A stretch of 61,520 nucleotides of DNA, from positions 1-61,520 of IMG/VR virus record IMGVR_UViG_3300036398_003753; one strand, given 5' to 3'. A program made the position numbers and the translations under genes. Origin of the DNA: a virus. This document shows, one piece after another, positions 9,359 through 17,307 of this stretch. Within the stretch, counting starts at the first letter, position 1. The number at the start of each line of letters is the position of its first letter. A model generated the notes under the pieces. That model did no database searches, was not told where the DNA came from, and saw only the letters and a program-made list of their open reading frames with translations.

Positions 9359-12300
9359 TGCCTACGCTGACCAATACCCGTGGAGAAGTTATTGACATGG
9401 CAACCGGTGAGGTTGTCGGTCGCGCAGAGGGCGCTCCTGCACAGGCAGGGACCAGGCCTGTCGACCCGCGCGCCACGGGCCCCGATATGCCTGCCCCCGA
9501 CGGCAAGACAGCGCAGGGCTTGATCAACAACTTCTCCTGGGGGTTCAACAGCGCCCTGTTCGCACTGCCGGACTTTGCGGCCAAGAAGATTGGCCAGGGC
9601 CTGGGCATGCAAGAGGATCAGGTTGCCACGCTGGCCAAGTTCTTCAACAGAGGCGAGCGCGCCCCTGTCAATGCCACCGAGCGCTATGCACGTGCCGTGG
9701 GCGAAGGCGTTGGCGGCACGCTCCCGTTCACTGGTATTCTGGCCTACGCTGCTAAGACCGCGCCGATGGTCAAGGTGGCTGAGCCCGGGGCAGGCGTGCT
9801 CAAGTCCATCGCCAACAGCGCTATTCAATACGCCCAGAAGAGCCCCATGGCTGCTGCGGCCACTGACATTGCTTTTGGTGCGGGCTACGAAGGCCTGCGC
9901 CAGGCCGTCGAAGAGAACATGGATGAGTCCAATCCGTACAAAGACTTGTACAAGGACCTCCTGCCTGCCGCTGCATTCATGGGCCTGCCCTTGGCTGCCG
10001 CAAGCCTACCCAGCGTCAAAGCTGCTGGTTGGACCATGGACAAGATCAAGGGCGCTCAAGGCGGCCTTGGTCAAGTCGAAAAAGAAGCCATCGCAGGTCT
10101 GCCAAAGGGCTACCGCCTGCCCCTGATCAACATCATCCCCAACGTCCTGGTCAAGCGCGCCGAAAGCAAGCTGGCGCAGGTGTTCGGCCCCATCAACGAG
10201 AGCCCCGAAGCGCAACAAGCGCTTCGTCAGCTGGAGGCCGCGCTGGGTGATCCGCGGATCGCGGACGCAGGATTTATGTTCGATGTGTCCGAGCGCACCA
10301 TGTACAGCCCCCTGCTCAGCCGCAAGGCAGAGCTGCTGGAGCAACTGGGCCCCAAGGAGCTGGAGTCTGTCAAGGCTCGTATCAATCAAAACCAGCAGCG
10401 CTTGTCTTCGCTGTTTGACTCGTTCTCTCCTGAGGCACGCAAGCCGATCGAAGAGGCGTTCATGGCCGCTCAGCAAGAGCGCCAGAACTTGTTTGAGGGC
10501 CTGCTGCGTCAGAAGAAAGACCTGACCGACGCGGAGGTCGCTGCGATTTCCGAGCGCCTCGGCCCACAGAACATCGACATGCTCAACAACGAGCTGCGCG
10601 GTGTCCTGATGGCTGACATGGAAGCAGACTTTGGCATGCGCCAAAAGGTCCTGTCCCGCCTCGGCATGAAGCGCGCTGTCAATCCTGATGGCACGCTGGC
10701 CGATACCCGCTACCGCGAAGGCGAGAACGCAGGCAAATCCTTGCCCGAGTACCCTGCTTACGACATCGAGCAGGCTGCCCGTGCTTTAGTGGCCAAGTAC
10801 ACCCCGGCCCGCGCAACGGGAGCCAAGGGTGGGCCAATGCCCGAGCCAATCAAGATCCTGCAGAACATGGTGCAGGCCACTGACCGGGCACGCCAAGAGG
10901 CACTGAAGCAGGCCACCGAATCCCTGATTCAGCAGCGCGTGAATGAACAGCTGGCCGGATACCCCCTGGACGAGGCACTGCGTGAGCAGACAGTGGCCAA
11001 CGTGCGCGCACTGGTTGCGCCTTCAGGCACCAAGGGGAAGAAAGCAGCAGATGAGTTGGCCCGTCAAATGACCCTGCAAAAAGCGGCAGGCATCGAGGCC
11101 AAAGGCGGAGCCAAGGGTGAAGTGGCCGTGGCCACCGGCATTCCTGGCCGCCCCATCTACGTTAACCCTGAGCAGATCAGGGTCGATGCCGAGATGATTG
11201 CCCGCGAAGGCACGAACATCGACATCAACGTCCCCGAAGCACTGGACCTGTTGGCCGCTGCTCAACGCGCGCGCCACGATGCAGTCAACTCGTTCAACAG
11301 CTCACTGATGTCGGGCCGTGGAACGCGGGCCGCGGATGCTCAACTGCGCTTGGATCGCGGCAACGCTGGCTACAAGGACATCGAGAATCTGGTCCTCAAT
11401 TCTGTGCCCAAGGTCAGCCGTGAGTACGACGCCATGAAAATGGTGCTCGATGACTACAACGCGGGCTACGAGAAGCGCCTGCCTTTGCTTCTGACTTCAC
11501 AGAAGGCCGGGGGCCGTGAGTTCTTGCTGCCCAACGAAGACTTGATGCGCACAGCATTCAAGACAGCAGAGAACCTGCGCCAGCTTGACGTCACCCTGGG
11601 CAACAATCCAATCAAGGATGACATGTTCACCAAGGGTGCAATCGATTGGCTGCGCACTAAGGGCGCTGTCAATCAGGACGGCCTGGTGGACCCCAAAAAG
11701 ATCAAGAGCATCTTGGACAACAACAAGAACATCGTTGAGGCCCTGCCTGCCCCCGTGCAGCAGCGCTTGCGCGATGAGGTGGCCAACGCCGACGACTTTG
11801 CCAAGCGCATGGTTGAGATTGATCGCCGCCGTGTGGACGCCACCAACAACGAGCTCGACAGCCTGCTGGCCAAGGCCAGCCGCCCCGATGCCGATCCCCA
11901 GCAAATCCTGACCGCCGCGCTGCGCGATCCGGCCACCATGCGTGTGCTGGTGGACCAAGTAGGCAAGGACCCTGAGAACTTGGCAGCCCTGCGTCGCCAG
12001 GTCTGGGACGTGGCCACAGGTGGCGCACAAGGCGGCGGTGCACTGGAGTCGTTCCTCAAGAACAACGAAAAGTCTTTGAGCGTCCTGTTCAAGAACACTA
12101 CCCACTTGAACGACCTGAAGACGCTTGCTGACCTGCAGCGCCGGGTCAATGCCTTTGCTGACGTGACTGGCCAGATCCCTGCGTTTGATTCGCTGGATCA
12201 GTCGATGAAGAAGCTGTTCGGCTCCGGCATCCAGTTCATGACCACCACGATGCGTGAAGCAGCCGTGGGTCGTATCAACCCCAGTACCGGTGCTTTGGCC

Positions 12301-12756
12301 ATCATGCTGCGCCTGACAGGCAGTATCGAGGACCAGCTGTATCAGCGCATCTTCACCAAGGCATTGGAGGACCCAGAGTTCGCCAAATCGATCACCAAGG
12401 TGGGCACACCTGCAGACGCCAAGAAGCTGGCAGGCATGCTGCAGAACATCGGCATCTCCCCAACGATGTACGTTCCTGGCCCTGCACGGATCACGGCCCT
12501 CGAAGCATCTGACTTGGCCCGGGAAGAAACAGCGCCAGCAGCTGCCCAGCCTCCTGTCCGCCAGAGCGCCGCATCCATGTTGCGCCAGCTGCCTCCAGCA
12601 CCGCCTTCACGCGGCATGCCAAACCTGCGCATGGGCCCACCGCCCGCAGCAGCGCCAGCACCGCAGTCGAGCCTGATGTACCCAACGCTGTTCCCCAATG
12701 ATCCGATCAGCCAGATGCTGCAGCAGCGCCAACAACAAATAGGAGCCCCACGATGA
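9358..12756 (+). CDS. Giant internal virion protein (1132 aa)
   Basis: The largest protein in the window after the repeat protein. It is mostly long charged helices with Ala/Gln/Leu-rich stretches, an N-terminal hydrophobic Gly/Ala segment near residues 125-175, and a Pro/Ala-rich C-terminal tail (about 1050-1125). The layout resembles very large ejected core proteins such as T7 gp16 in size and composition, although I see no transglycosylase motif here. That enzyme domain is instead in the protein at 36162. It is translated from a TAATG junction and overlaps the next gene by 4 nt. Confidence 0.5.
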   Translation: MPTLTNTRGEVIDMATGEVVGRAEGAPAQAGTRPVDPRATGPDMPAPDGKTAQGLINNFSWGFNSALFALPDFAAKKIGQGLGMQEDQVATLAKFFNRGERAPVNATERYARAVGEGVGGTLPFTGILAYAAKTAPMVKVAEPGAGVLKSIANSAIQYAQKSPMAAAATDIAFGAGYEGLRQAVEENMDESNPYKDLYKDLLPAAAFMGLPLAAASLPSVKAAGWTMDKIKGAQGGLGQVEKEAIAGLPKGYRLPLINIIPNVLVKRAESKLAQVFGPINESPEAQQALRQLEAALGDPRIADAGFMFDVSERTMYSPLLSRKAELLEQLGPKELESVKARINQNQQRLSSLFDSFSPEARKPIEEAFMAAQQERQNLFEGLLRQKKDLTDAEVAAISERLGPQNIDMLNNELRGVLMADMEADFGMRQKVLSRLGMKRAVNPDGTLADTRYREGENAGKSLPEYPAYDIEQAARALVAKYTPARATGAKGGPMPEPIKILQNMVQATDRARQEALKQATESLIQQRVNEQLAGYPLDEALREQTVANVRALVAPSGTKGKKAADELARQMTLQKAAGIEAKGGAKGEVAVATGIPGRPIYVNPEQIRVDAEMIAREGTNIDINVPEALDLLAAAQRARHDAVNSFNSSLMSGRGTRAADAQLRLDRGNAGYKDIENLVLNSVPKVSREYDAMKMVLDDYNAGYEKRLPLLLTSQKAGGREFLLPNEDLMRTAFKTAENLRQLDVTLGNNPIKDDMFTKGAIDWLRTKGAVNQDGLVDPKKIKSILDNNKNIVEALPAPVQQRLRDEVANADDFAKRMVEIDRRRVDATNNELDSLLAKASRPDADPQQILTAALRDPATMRVLVDQVGKDPENLAALRRQVWDVATGGAQGGGALESFLKNNEKSLSVLFKNTTHLNDLKTLADLQRRVNAFADVTGQIPAFDSLDQSMKKLFGSGIQFMTTTMREAAVGRINPSTGALAIMLRLTGSIEDQLYQRIFTKALEDPEFAKSITKVGTPADAKKLAGMLQNIGISPTMYVPGPARITALEASDLAREETAPAAAQPPVRQSAASMLRQLPPAPPSRGMPNLRMGPPPAAAPAPQSSLMYPTLFPNDPISQMLQQRQQQIGAPR

Positions 12757-13133
12757 TGGAAGAATTGATTGCCACGCTGTTCATCAGTCGTGAGTTTGCT
12801 CACCGACGCCACTTGGCGGTGACTGGCCCTGGAAGCTACGCAGCTCACGTAGCTTTGGGTTCGTTCTACGACGACATCATCGACCGGGCAGACGCCATTG
12901 CCGAGGCCTACCAGGGTCGTCATGGCCTGATGGATGAGATTCCATATCTGGATGGCCCCAAGGGTAAGAAAAGCATCGCGGCTACTGCGACGTGGCTCGA
13001 GGGGGAGATGAATAAGATCACCGAGATGCGCTACGACTGCTGCCCCAAGACAGACACAGCCATTCAAAACCTGATCGACGAAGCGGTGGCCACCTACCTC
13101 TCCGTCATCTACAAACTTCGCAACCTGGAGTAA
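12753..13133 (+). CDS. DUF5856-like (ferritin-like fold) phage protein
   Basis: A 126-residue helical protein. The segment HLAVTGPGSYAAHVALGSFY followed by DAIAEAYQGRHG is the pattern I associate with DUF5856, a ferritin/Dps-like helical-bundle family found next to virion genes of phages. His and acidic residues spaced along the helices could bind metal. The function in phages is not established. The start overlaps the preceding stop by ATGA, with an upstream GGAG. The family name is recalled from memory and needs a profile search. Confidence 0.55.
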   Translation: MMEELIATLFISREFAHRRHLAVTGPGSYAAHVALGSFYDDIIDRADAIAEAYQGRHGLMDEIPYLDGPKGKKSIAATATWLEGEMNKITEMRYDCCPKTDTAIQNLIDEAVATYLSVIYKLRNLE

Positions 13134-13137
13134 TGCT

Positions 13138-13299
13138 ATGAAAGAAAAACCCGTGTGGGACAAAGCCCGTCCCAAGGACCTGGGCGCACCCAAGAAGCTC
13201 TCCCCTGCAAAGAAGACCGCTGCCAAGGCAGCAGCCAAGGCCGCAGGTCGCCCCTATCCCAACTTGGTCGACAACATGCGCGCGGCCAAGAAGAAATAA
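13138..13299 (+). CDS. Small Lys/Ala-rich basic protein (53 aa)
   Basis: An open frame of 54 codons from ATG 13138 to TAA 13299, beginning 4 nt after the previous stop. It is strongly basic, with an alternating Lys-Ala stretch (KKTAAKAAAKAAGRPYP) reminiscent of histone-tail-like DNA-binding peptides, and ends in AAKKK. It is the last gene of the late operon before the terminator at 13355. It could be a DNA-condensing or virion-associated peptide; that is speculation from charge alone. Confidence 0.55.
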   Translation: MKEKPVWDKARPKDLGAPKKLSPAKKTAAKAAAKAAGRPYPNLVDNMRAAKKK

Positions 13300-13313
13300 G
13301 TTGCAGTTGCCGT

Positions 13314-14051
13314 CTACGCCTCAGGCAGGGGCTCTCCACCTCCGACGGTACTTTGGCCCGGGTCCGGCCCCGGGCCCTTTTTCTCGTGCGCCACAACCCT
13401 GCGCCACCACTGGTCGCAGTAGCCATCAAACTCACGCCCGACCGAGACAAATTCCTGCACTTCTCCGTCCTGCGCCACCATCAGAATCACGCCCTGATTG
13501 ATGGTCGTGCCGTGCTGGTGGTTGTGTGCGACAGCATACGCAGCGAGCTGGACAAAGTAGTCCTCGATCCACGCACGTTTTTTCATCTTGTTGGCCTGCT
13601 TGAAGTCAACAATGCAGGGCTTGCCCTTGTACACACCGATGAAGTCCGAGGTCCCCGCATAGCGGCCCGTGTAGATCAGCGGGATCTCCGTGCCCCACGC
13701 TTCGTCCACATGCGGAAAGAACTTCTCAATCAACGTGTAGCCCATGCGGTAGCCCCTGACCTGCAGCCAGGTGCGCGGTGTCTCCAGAGGCCTGTTCAAA
13801 AGCAGGCGTTCCACCACTGAGTGCATGTGCGTGCCCACCAGCGCAGCCTCGTTTTTGATGCGCTCGGCTTCGTCCTGGCCAACCCTGTTGGCCCAGTCAT
13901 CCAGATGCGCTTTGTCCTTGGTGCTGGACAGGATAGTGGTGACGCTCGGAACGGGGTCCGTGCCATCCAACGTATATACGCGGCCCGTGGGCAGGTCCAG
14001 GCGCTTGAGCTTGGGGTAGACAAACTTATTTCTGATCGGGACGAGCTGCAT
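13314..14051 (-). CDS. PD-(D/E)XK exonuclease, RecB/Cas4-like
   Basis: A 245-residue nuclease. The motif GTHMHSVVERLL (His at about 75), then TSDFIGVY with Asp136 and IVDFKQANK with Asp149 and Lys151, gives the H...D...DxK active site of RecB-family exonucleases. It probably processes DNA ends during phage recombination or replication with the helicase just upstream. The start is taken as the ATG in the TAATG junction with the helicase stop, with AAGGA about 12 nt upstream; an ATG 12 nt earlier is possible but too close to that SD. The C-terminus is Gly/Pro-rich, and its codons contain the opposite-strand terminator. Confidence 0.8.
   Translation of the reverse strand: MQLVPIRNKFVYPKLKRLDLPTGRVYTLDGTDPVPSVTTILSSTKDKAHLDDWANRVGQDEAERIKNEAALVGTHMHSVVERLLLNRPLETPRTWLQVRGYRMGYTLIEKFFPHVDEAWGTEIPLIYTGRYAGTSDFIGVYKGKPCIVDFKQANKMKKRAWIEDYFVQLAAYAVAHNHQHGTTINQGVILMVAQDGEVQEFVSVGREFDGYCDQWWRRVVAHEKKGPGPDPGQSTVGGGEPLPEA
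13355..13382 (+). terminator. Rho-independent terminator of the late operon
   Basis: An 8-bp GC stem (GGCCCGGG at 13355-13362 with CCCGGGCC at 13369-13376), a 6-nt loop and then CTTTTT. It has a T-tract only in the + direction, so it should end late transcription that wraps through 13299. It lies inside the last ~25 codons of the opposite-strand exonuclease. Confidence 0.75.
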
Positions 14052-15505
14052 TATTTGATCCATTCCTTGAGCTCTTCTCCGAGCACTGCGTTGGCGATGT
14101 TGATCTTGTTGCGCAAGGCCTTGACGATGTGCTCGTCCACGGTCCCCGGGCTGATGAAGTCGACATAGGTCACCTTGTTGGTCTGGCCGATGCGGTGAGC
14201 GCGGTCCTCGGACTGCAAGCGAACCTCCAGGTCAAAGTTGTTGCTGTAGTAGATCACGGTCTTGGCCGCGGTGAGTGTGAGGCCGTAGCCACCTGTGCGG
14301 GGATTGCCAACAAAGAACCGCAGATCGTGGCCCGGGTCTTGGAAGTTGGTCACGATCTCCTGCCTGACCTCGGCTTCTGTGTCCCCGAAGTACGTAGCCA
14401 CCGATGTCATGCCGTGCTTTTCCTGCAGCGCCAGCTTGATGTTTTCGATGTCCCTGCGGTAGTTGGCCCAGATGATCACCTTGCCCTCGACCTCTTCGAT
14501 CAGCGCAAGCAGTTCGTTGACGCGGTTGCTGGGGATGTCCTCTTGCCTGCCGTCGTCGAGCTTGACGTGGCCACAGCAAATCTGCTGCAGCCGCATGATC
14601 TGCGTGAGCGCATTGTTGGTGGTCATCATCGAGCCGTCCTCCAAAATGGACAGCGCCATGAGCTTCATCTGGTCGTAGTACTTCTTCTGCTCCGGCGTGA
14701 GCTCAATCTCCCGGCGCACGAACACCTTGTCAGGCAGGTCCAGGCACTCTTCCTTGGTCACGCGAAAGGCAAAGCGGTTGAGCTTTTTCTGCAGCTCCTC
14801 CAAGTGCCGATAGCCGACGATCTGTTTGAATGTGTGGGTGGGCAATTTGCGTTCGACGAGGACCGCGTACCGTGCTTGGAAGGCATAGAAGCTGTGGTAG
14901 CCCAAGCAGTCGTTGCCCAGGAACTCGCACTGGCTGTACAGGTCCAGAGGGCTCTTGGTGACGGGCGACCCAGTAGCAATGCGGCGGTACTTCGCTTCCT
15001 TGCCGACCTTGATGATGCTCTTGGTGCGCTTGGCCCCGGGCGTCTTGATCGTCGTGCTCTCGTCAATGGCCATGAATGCGTTGGTCACACGCAGGAAGGT
15101 GCGGGCAAAGGTTGCGCCCTTCTCTGTGCTGAACGCTTCGATGTTCATCACCAGCACCCGCAGGCTGTCCACGCTGGCCAACATCTTTTCCATCGCTACC
15201 TGCTCCGCCTTACGTGGCGTAGGGGACCAGCACGCCATGGCCAGAGGGATGTGCGCTGGCATGTGCTTGGGGATCTCGGAGGTGTACCAGTTGCGATACA
15301 CGCCCTTGGGTGCTACGATGAGCATCGAGTTGATCCTGCCCTTGTCATAGAGCATCGCAGCGTTGTTGATTAGCATGAAGCTCTTGCCCGTGCCCATCTC
15401 TGCTAACACTGCAATTTCCGGTTCCTCCCAAAAGCGTTGAAGATACGCCGCTTGGTGAGTGAACGGTTGGTTCTTGAAGGGGTAGTGGGATAAAAAATAG
15501 TCCAT
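14051..15505 (-). CDS. SNF2-type superfamily 2 helicase/translocase
   Basis: A 484-residue ATPase. Walker A is AEMGTGKS at about 35-42. Motif II is AIDES at 147-150, a DES variant of DEAH. Motif III is TGSPVTKSP, and motif VI, near 436-442, is AHRIGQ, characteristic of SNF2 proteins. Phage SNF2-like proteins act in DNA replication, recombination or remodelling. The start is placed at MDYFLSHYPF (15505), preceded by a purine-rich AAGAAAGAAAG. An in-frame upstream ATG would run through the divergent promoter and is rejected. The downstream exonuclease is coupled by a 1-nt overlap. Confidence 0.87.
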   Translation of the reverse strand: MDYFLSHYPFKNQPFTHQAAYLQRFWEEPEIAVLAEMGTGKSFMLINNAAMLYDKGRINSMLIVAPKGVYRNWYTSEIPKHMPAHIPLAMACWSPTPRKAEQVAMEKMLASVDSLRVLVMNIEAFSTEKGATFARTFLRVTNAFMAIDESTTIKTPGAKRTKSIIKVGKEAKYRRIATGSPVTKSPLDLYSQCEFLGNDCLGYHSFYAFQARYAVLVERKLPTHTFKQIVGYRHLEELQKKLNRFAFRVTKEECLDLPDKVFVRREIELTPEQKKYYDQMKLMALSILEDGSMMTTNNALTQIMRLQQICCGHVKLDDGRQEDIPSNRVNELLALIEEVEGKVIIWANYRRDIENIKLALQEKHGMTSVATYFGDTEAEVRQEIVTNFQDPGHDLRFFVGNPRTGGYGLTLTAAKTVIYYSNNFDLEVRLQSEDRAHRIGQTNKVTYVDFISPGTVDEHIVKALRNKINIANAVLGEELKEWIK

Positions 15506-15528
15506 TGCTTTCTTTCTTTCTTGAAAAA

Positions 15529-15560
15529 GGTTGTTGACAACCTCGAAAGTAGTGTACACT
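15529..15560. promoter_or_regulatory. Divergent promoter with two palindromic operators
   Basis: On the + strand, TTGACA (15534-15539) and TACACT (15555-15560) are separated by 15 bp. The -35 lies in the palindrome GGTTGTTGACAACC (15529-15542) and the -10 in the perfect palindrome AGTGTACACT (15551-15560). Palindrome centres are 20 bp apart, about two helix turns, so two dimers could bind on one face. Because AGTGTACACT is symmetric it also offers a -10 for the leftward helicase gene. The leader continues to the GAAAGGATAG at 15576-15585. Confidence 0.6.
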
Positions 15561-15592
15561 AAGCGCACAGTTAAAGAAAGGATAGTGCAAAT

Positions 15593-15922
15593 ATGCCACG
15601 AGTTTTTGTTGTTCAAGAGATGCCGAACCATGATCTGGCTCCTGCCATGAAGTTTGGTGACATGAAGGTCTTGTTGCCTTCATACACCCAGATCGCGTTC
15701 AGCACGTCGCCTACAATCCGCAGCCTGCGACACAAGCTGCGCGATTTCAGCGACAACGATTTCCTGCTGCTTGCAGGGGACCCCGTAGCGATTGGCTTGG
15801 CCTGCTCGATTGCTGCGTTTTTTAACAATGGCCGTTACACAGCGCTGAAGTGGGATCGCCGCGAGCACTTGTATCTTCCCGTCAAGATTGACGTCACCCA
15901 GAAAGGAGAAATCGATGAGTAA
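15593..15922 (+). CDS. Conserved phage early protein, unknown function
   Basis: A 109-residue protein beginning MPRVFVVQEMPNHDLAPAM, a start I recognise from early operons of many siphoviruses and podoviruses, always uncharacterised. It contains SLRHKLRDFSDNDFLLLAGD and ends with a basic KWDRREHLYLPVKIDV strand. There is no catalytic motif. It is the first gene of the replication operon, behind the 15529 promoter, with GAAAGGATAG as SD. The conserved position suggests a DNA-metabolism or regulatory role. Confidence 0.72.
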   Translation: MPRVFVVQEMPNHDLAPAMKFGDMKVLLPSYTQIAFSTSPTIRSLRHKLRDFSDNDFLLLAGDPVAIGLACSIAAFFNNGRYTALKWDRREHLYLPVKIDVTQKGEIDE

Positions 15923-16472
15923 TTTAAATTCCATGTTTGAAGAGGACGCAGGTGCTCTCACCGTCAAGGATGAGGACCTGTCTTCTGTTGCAGCTTTGGC
16001 CAAACGCGCCAAGATGCTGGAAAAAGAGATCGAGGAATTCGAGTCTGTCCTCAAGGAGCGCCAGGAACAATTGCGCAAGATGCAGGAAGAGACACTGCCC
16101 AACATGCTGGCTGAGCTTGGCATGAAGGAATTCACCATGTCGGACGGCAGCAAGATCACTGTCAAGCCTTTTTACTCTGCCTCCATCAAGGAAGAGAACA
16201 GGGCCCAGGCCTACGAATGGCTGCGTGACAACGGCTACGACGACATCATCAAGAACACTGTGTCAGTACGGTTTGGCCGCAACGAGGACAAGCTGTGCGA
16301 GTCACTTTTGAATCAACTGCGCGAGCAAAACTACCCTGTGGAGCAGGCGCAGAAGATCGAGCCCCAGACCCTTAAGGCCTGGGTTCGTGAGCAAACGGAG
16401 CGCGGCACCGCGTTTCCAACAGAACTTTTTGGCGTATTCATTGGCCAAAAAGCGACCATTAAATCAGCCTAA
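15915..16472 (+). CDS. Conserved coiled-coil phage protein of the replication operon
   Basis: A 185-residue protein. Residues about 25-65 form a charged coiled coil (KRAKMLEKEIEEFESVLKER), followed by a compact domain with the conserved pattern FYSASIKEE..A..WLRDNG and LKAWVREQTERG. This pattern recurs in phage replication modules beside the next gene, but I know no assigned function. The start is ATG 15915, 8 nt inside the previous gene and right after AGAAAGGAGAAATCG; an upstream in-frame start at 15888 lacks this SD. Confidence 0.7.
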   Translation: MSNLNSMFEEDAGALTVKDEDLSSVAALAKRAKMLEKEIEEFESVLKERQEQLRKMQEETLPNMLAELGMKEFTMSDGSKITVKPFYSASIKEENRAQAYEWLRDNGYDDIIKNTVSVRFGRNEDKLCESLLNQLREQNYPVEQAQKIEPQTLKAWVREQTERGTAFPTELFGVFIGQKATIKSA

Positions 16473-16484
16473 AGGAAATCAATC

Positions 16485-17261
16485 ATGAGCAAGAACCAAG
16501 TCGCAGTCAAAGAAGACAAAGAGTACGCAGTTGCATTGGGCAACGCATTTGAAGACGATGCCAACAGTGGCTTCGACGGCATGGGCCAGGAAGACTTTGC
16601 GCTTCCGTTCCTGCGTCTGTTGACCAACACCAGCCCCGAGGTGGGCGAGATTGACGGCGCTCTGCCAGGCATGATCATGAACACTGTTACAGGTGAATTG
16701 CATGATGGCAAAGCAGGCATCATGGTCATCCCCGTGGCCTACGTTCGCCAGTACATCGAGTGGGCCCCACGCGGCTCGGGCAGCGGCGCACCAATCGCTG
16801 TCTACCCTGCAACGTCCGATATCCTCACGCGCACGCACCGCGAACCGGGCGACAGCAAGGACTATCTGGACAACGGCAACTACATCGAGAACACGGCCAA
16901 CCACTACGTGATGGTCATCAACGACAGCGGCATTCCAGAGCCTGCGTTGATCACGATGAAGTCGACACAACTGAAGAAGTCACGCAAGTGGAACAGCATG
17001 TTGATGTCCACCAAGATGATGGGCAAGAACGGCCCGTTCACTCCTCCCATGTACAGCCACCTGTACCGCCTGACATCACAAGCCGAGTCGAATGACAAGG
17101 GCAAGTGGTTTGGTTGGGAAGTGGAAAAGGTTGGTCCAGTGGAAGACATGAACGCCTACACGGCTGCCAAGTCTTTCGCACAGCAGATCAACGCTGGTGA
17201 CGTCAAGGTCAAGCACGAGCACGCAGAAGGCGCTGTAGGCTCGAACGCTGCACCATTCTGA
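16485..17261 (+). CDS. Conserved phage protein, possible ssDNA-binding/recombination partner
   Basis: A 258-residue protein with LPFLRLLTNTSPEVGEIDGA, then IEWAPRGSGSG and TQLKKSRKWNSMLM, the conserved blocks of a phage family always placed between early genes and the primase/polymerase. Some phage annotations treat relatives as single-stranded DNA-binding. The mixed beta-structure and basic KKSRKW loop are compatible with that, but nothing in the sequence proves it. SD AAAGGAAATC precedes ATG 16485. A strong UACG-loop hairpin follows the stop. Confidence 0.65.
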   Translation: MSKNQVAVKEDKEYAVALGNAFEDDANSGFDGMGQEDFALPFLRLLTNTSPEVGEIDGALPGMIMNTVTGELHDGKAGIMVIPVAYVRQYIEWAPRGSGSGAPIAVYPATSDILTRTHREPGDSKDYLDNGNYIENTANHYVMVINDSGIPEPALITMKSTQLKKSRKWNSMLMSTKMMGKNGPFTPPMYSHLYRLTSQAESNDKGKWFGWEVEKVGPVEDMNAYTAAKSFAQQINAGDVKVKHEHAEGAVGSNAAPF

Positions 17262-17266
17262 GTCCG

Positions 17267-17288
17267 TGGGGGAGCTACGGCTCCCCCA
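17267..17288 (+). terminator. Stable intergenic hairpin with UACG tetraloop
   Basis: A stem of 9 bp (TGGGGGAGC / GCTCCCCCA) closes a C(UACG)G tetraloop, an exceptionally stable RNA loop type. The downstream T-tract is weak (ATCCTTCT), so this is more likely a partial terminator or 3'-end mRNA stabiliser that lowers primase expression relative to the abundant upstream protein. Confidence 0.55.
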
Positions 17289-17307
17289 TCCTTCTATAGA
17301 GAGTTGT

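Noticed and set aside
14129-15373. A 414-codon + strand frame over the SNF2 helicase
   Set aside because: Antisense to a gene with all helicase motifs; no SD or recognisable motif.
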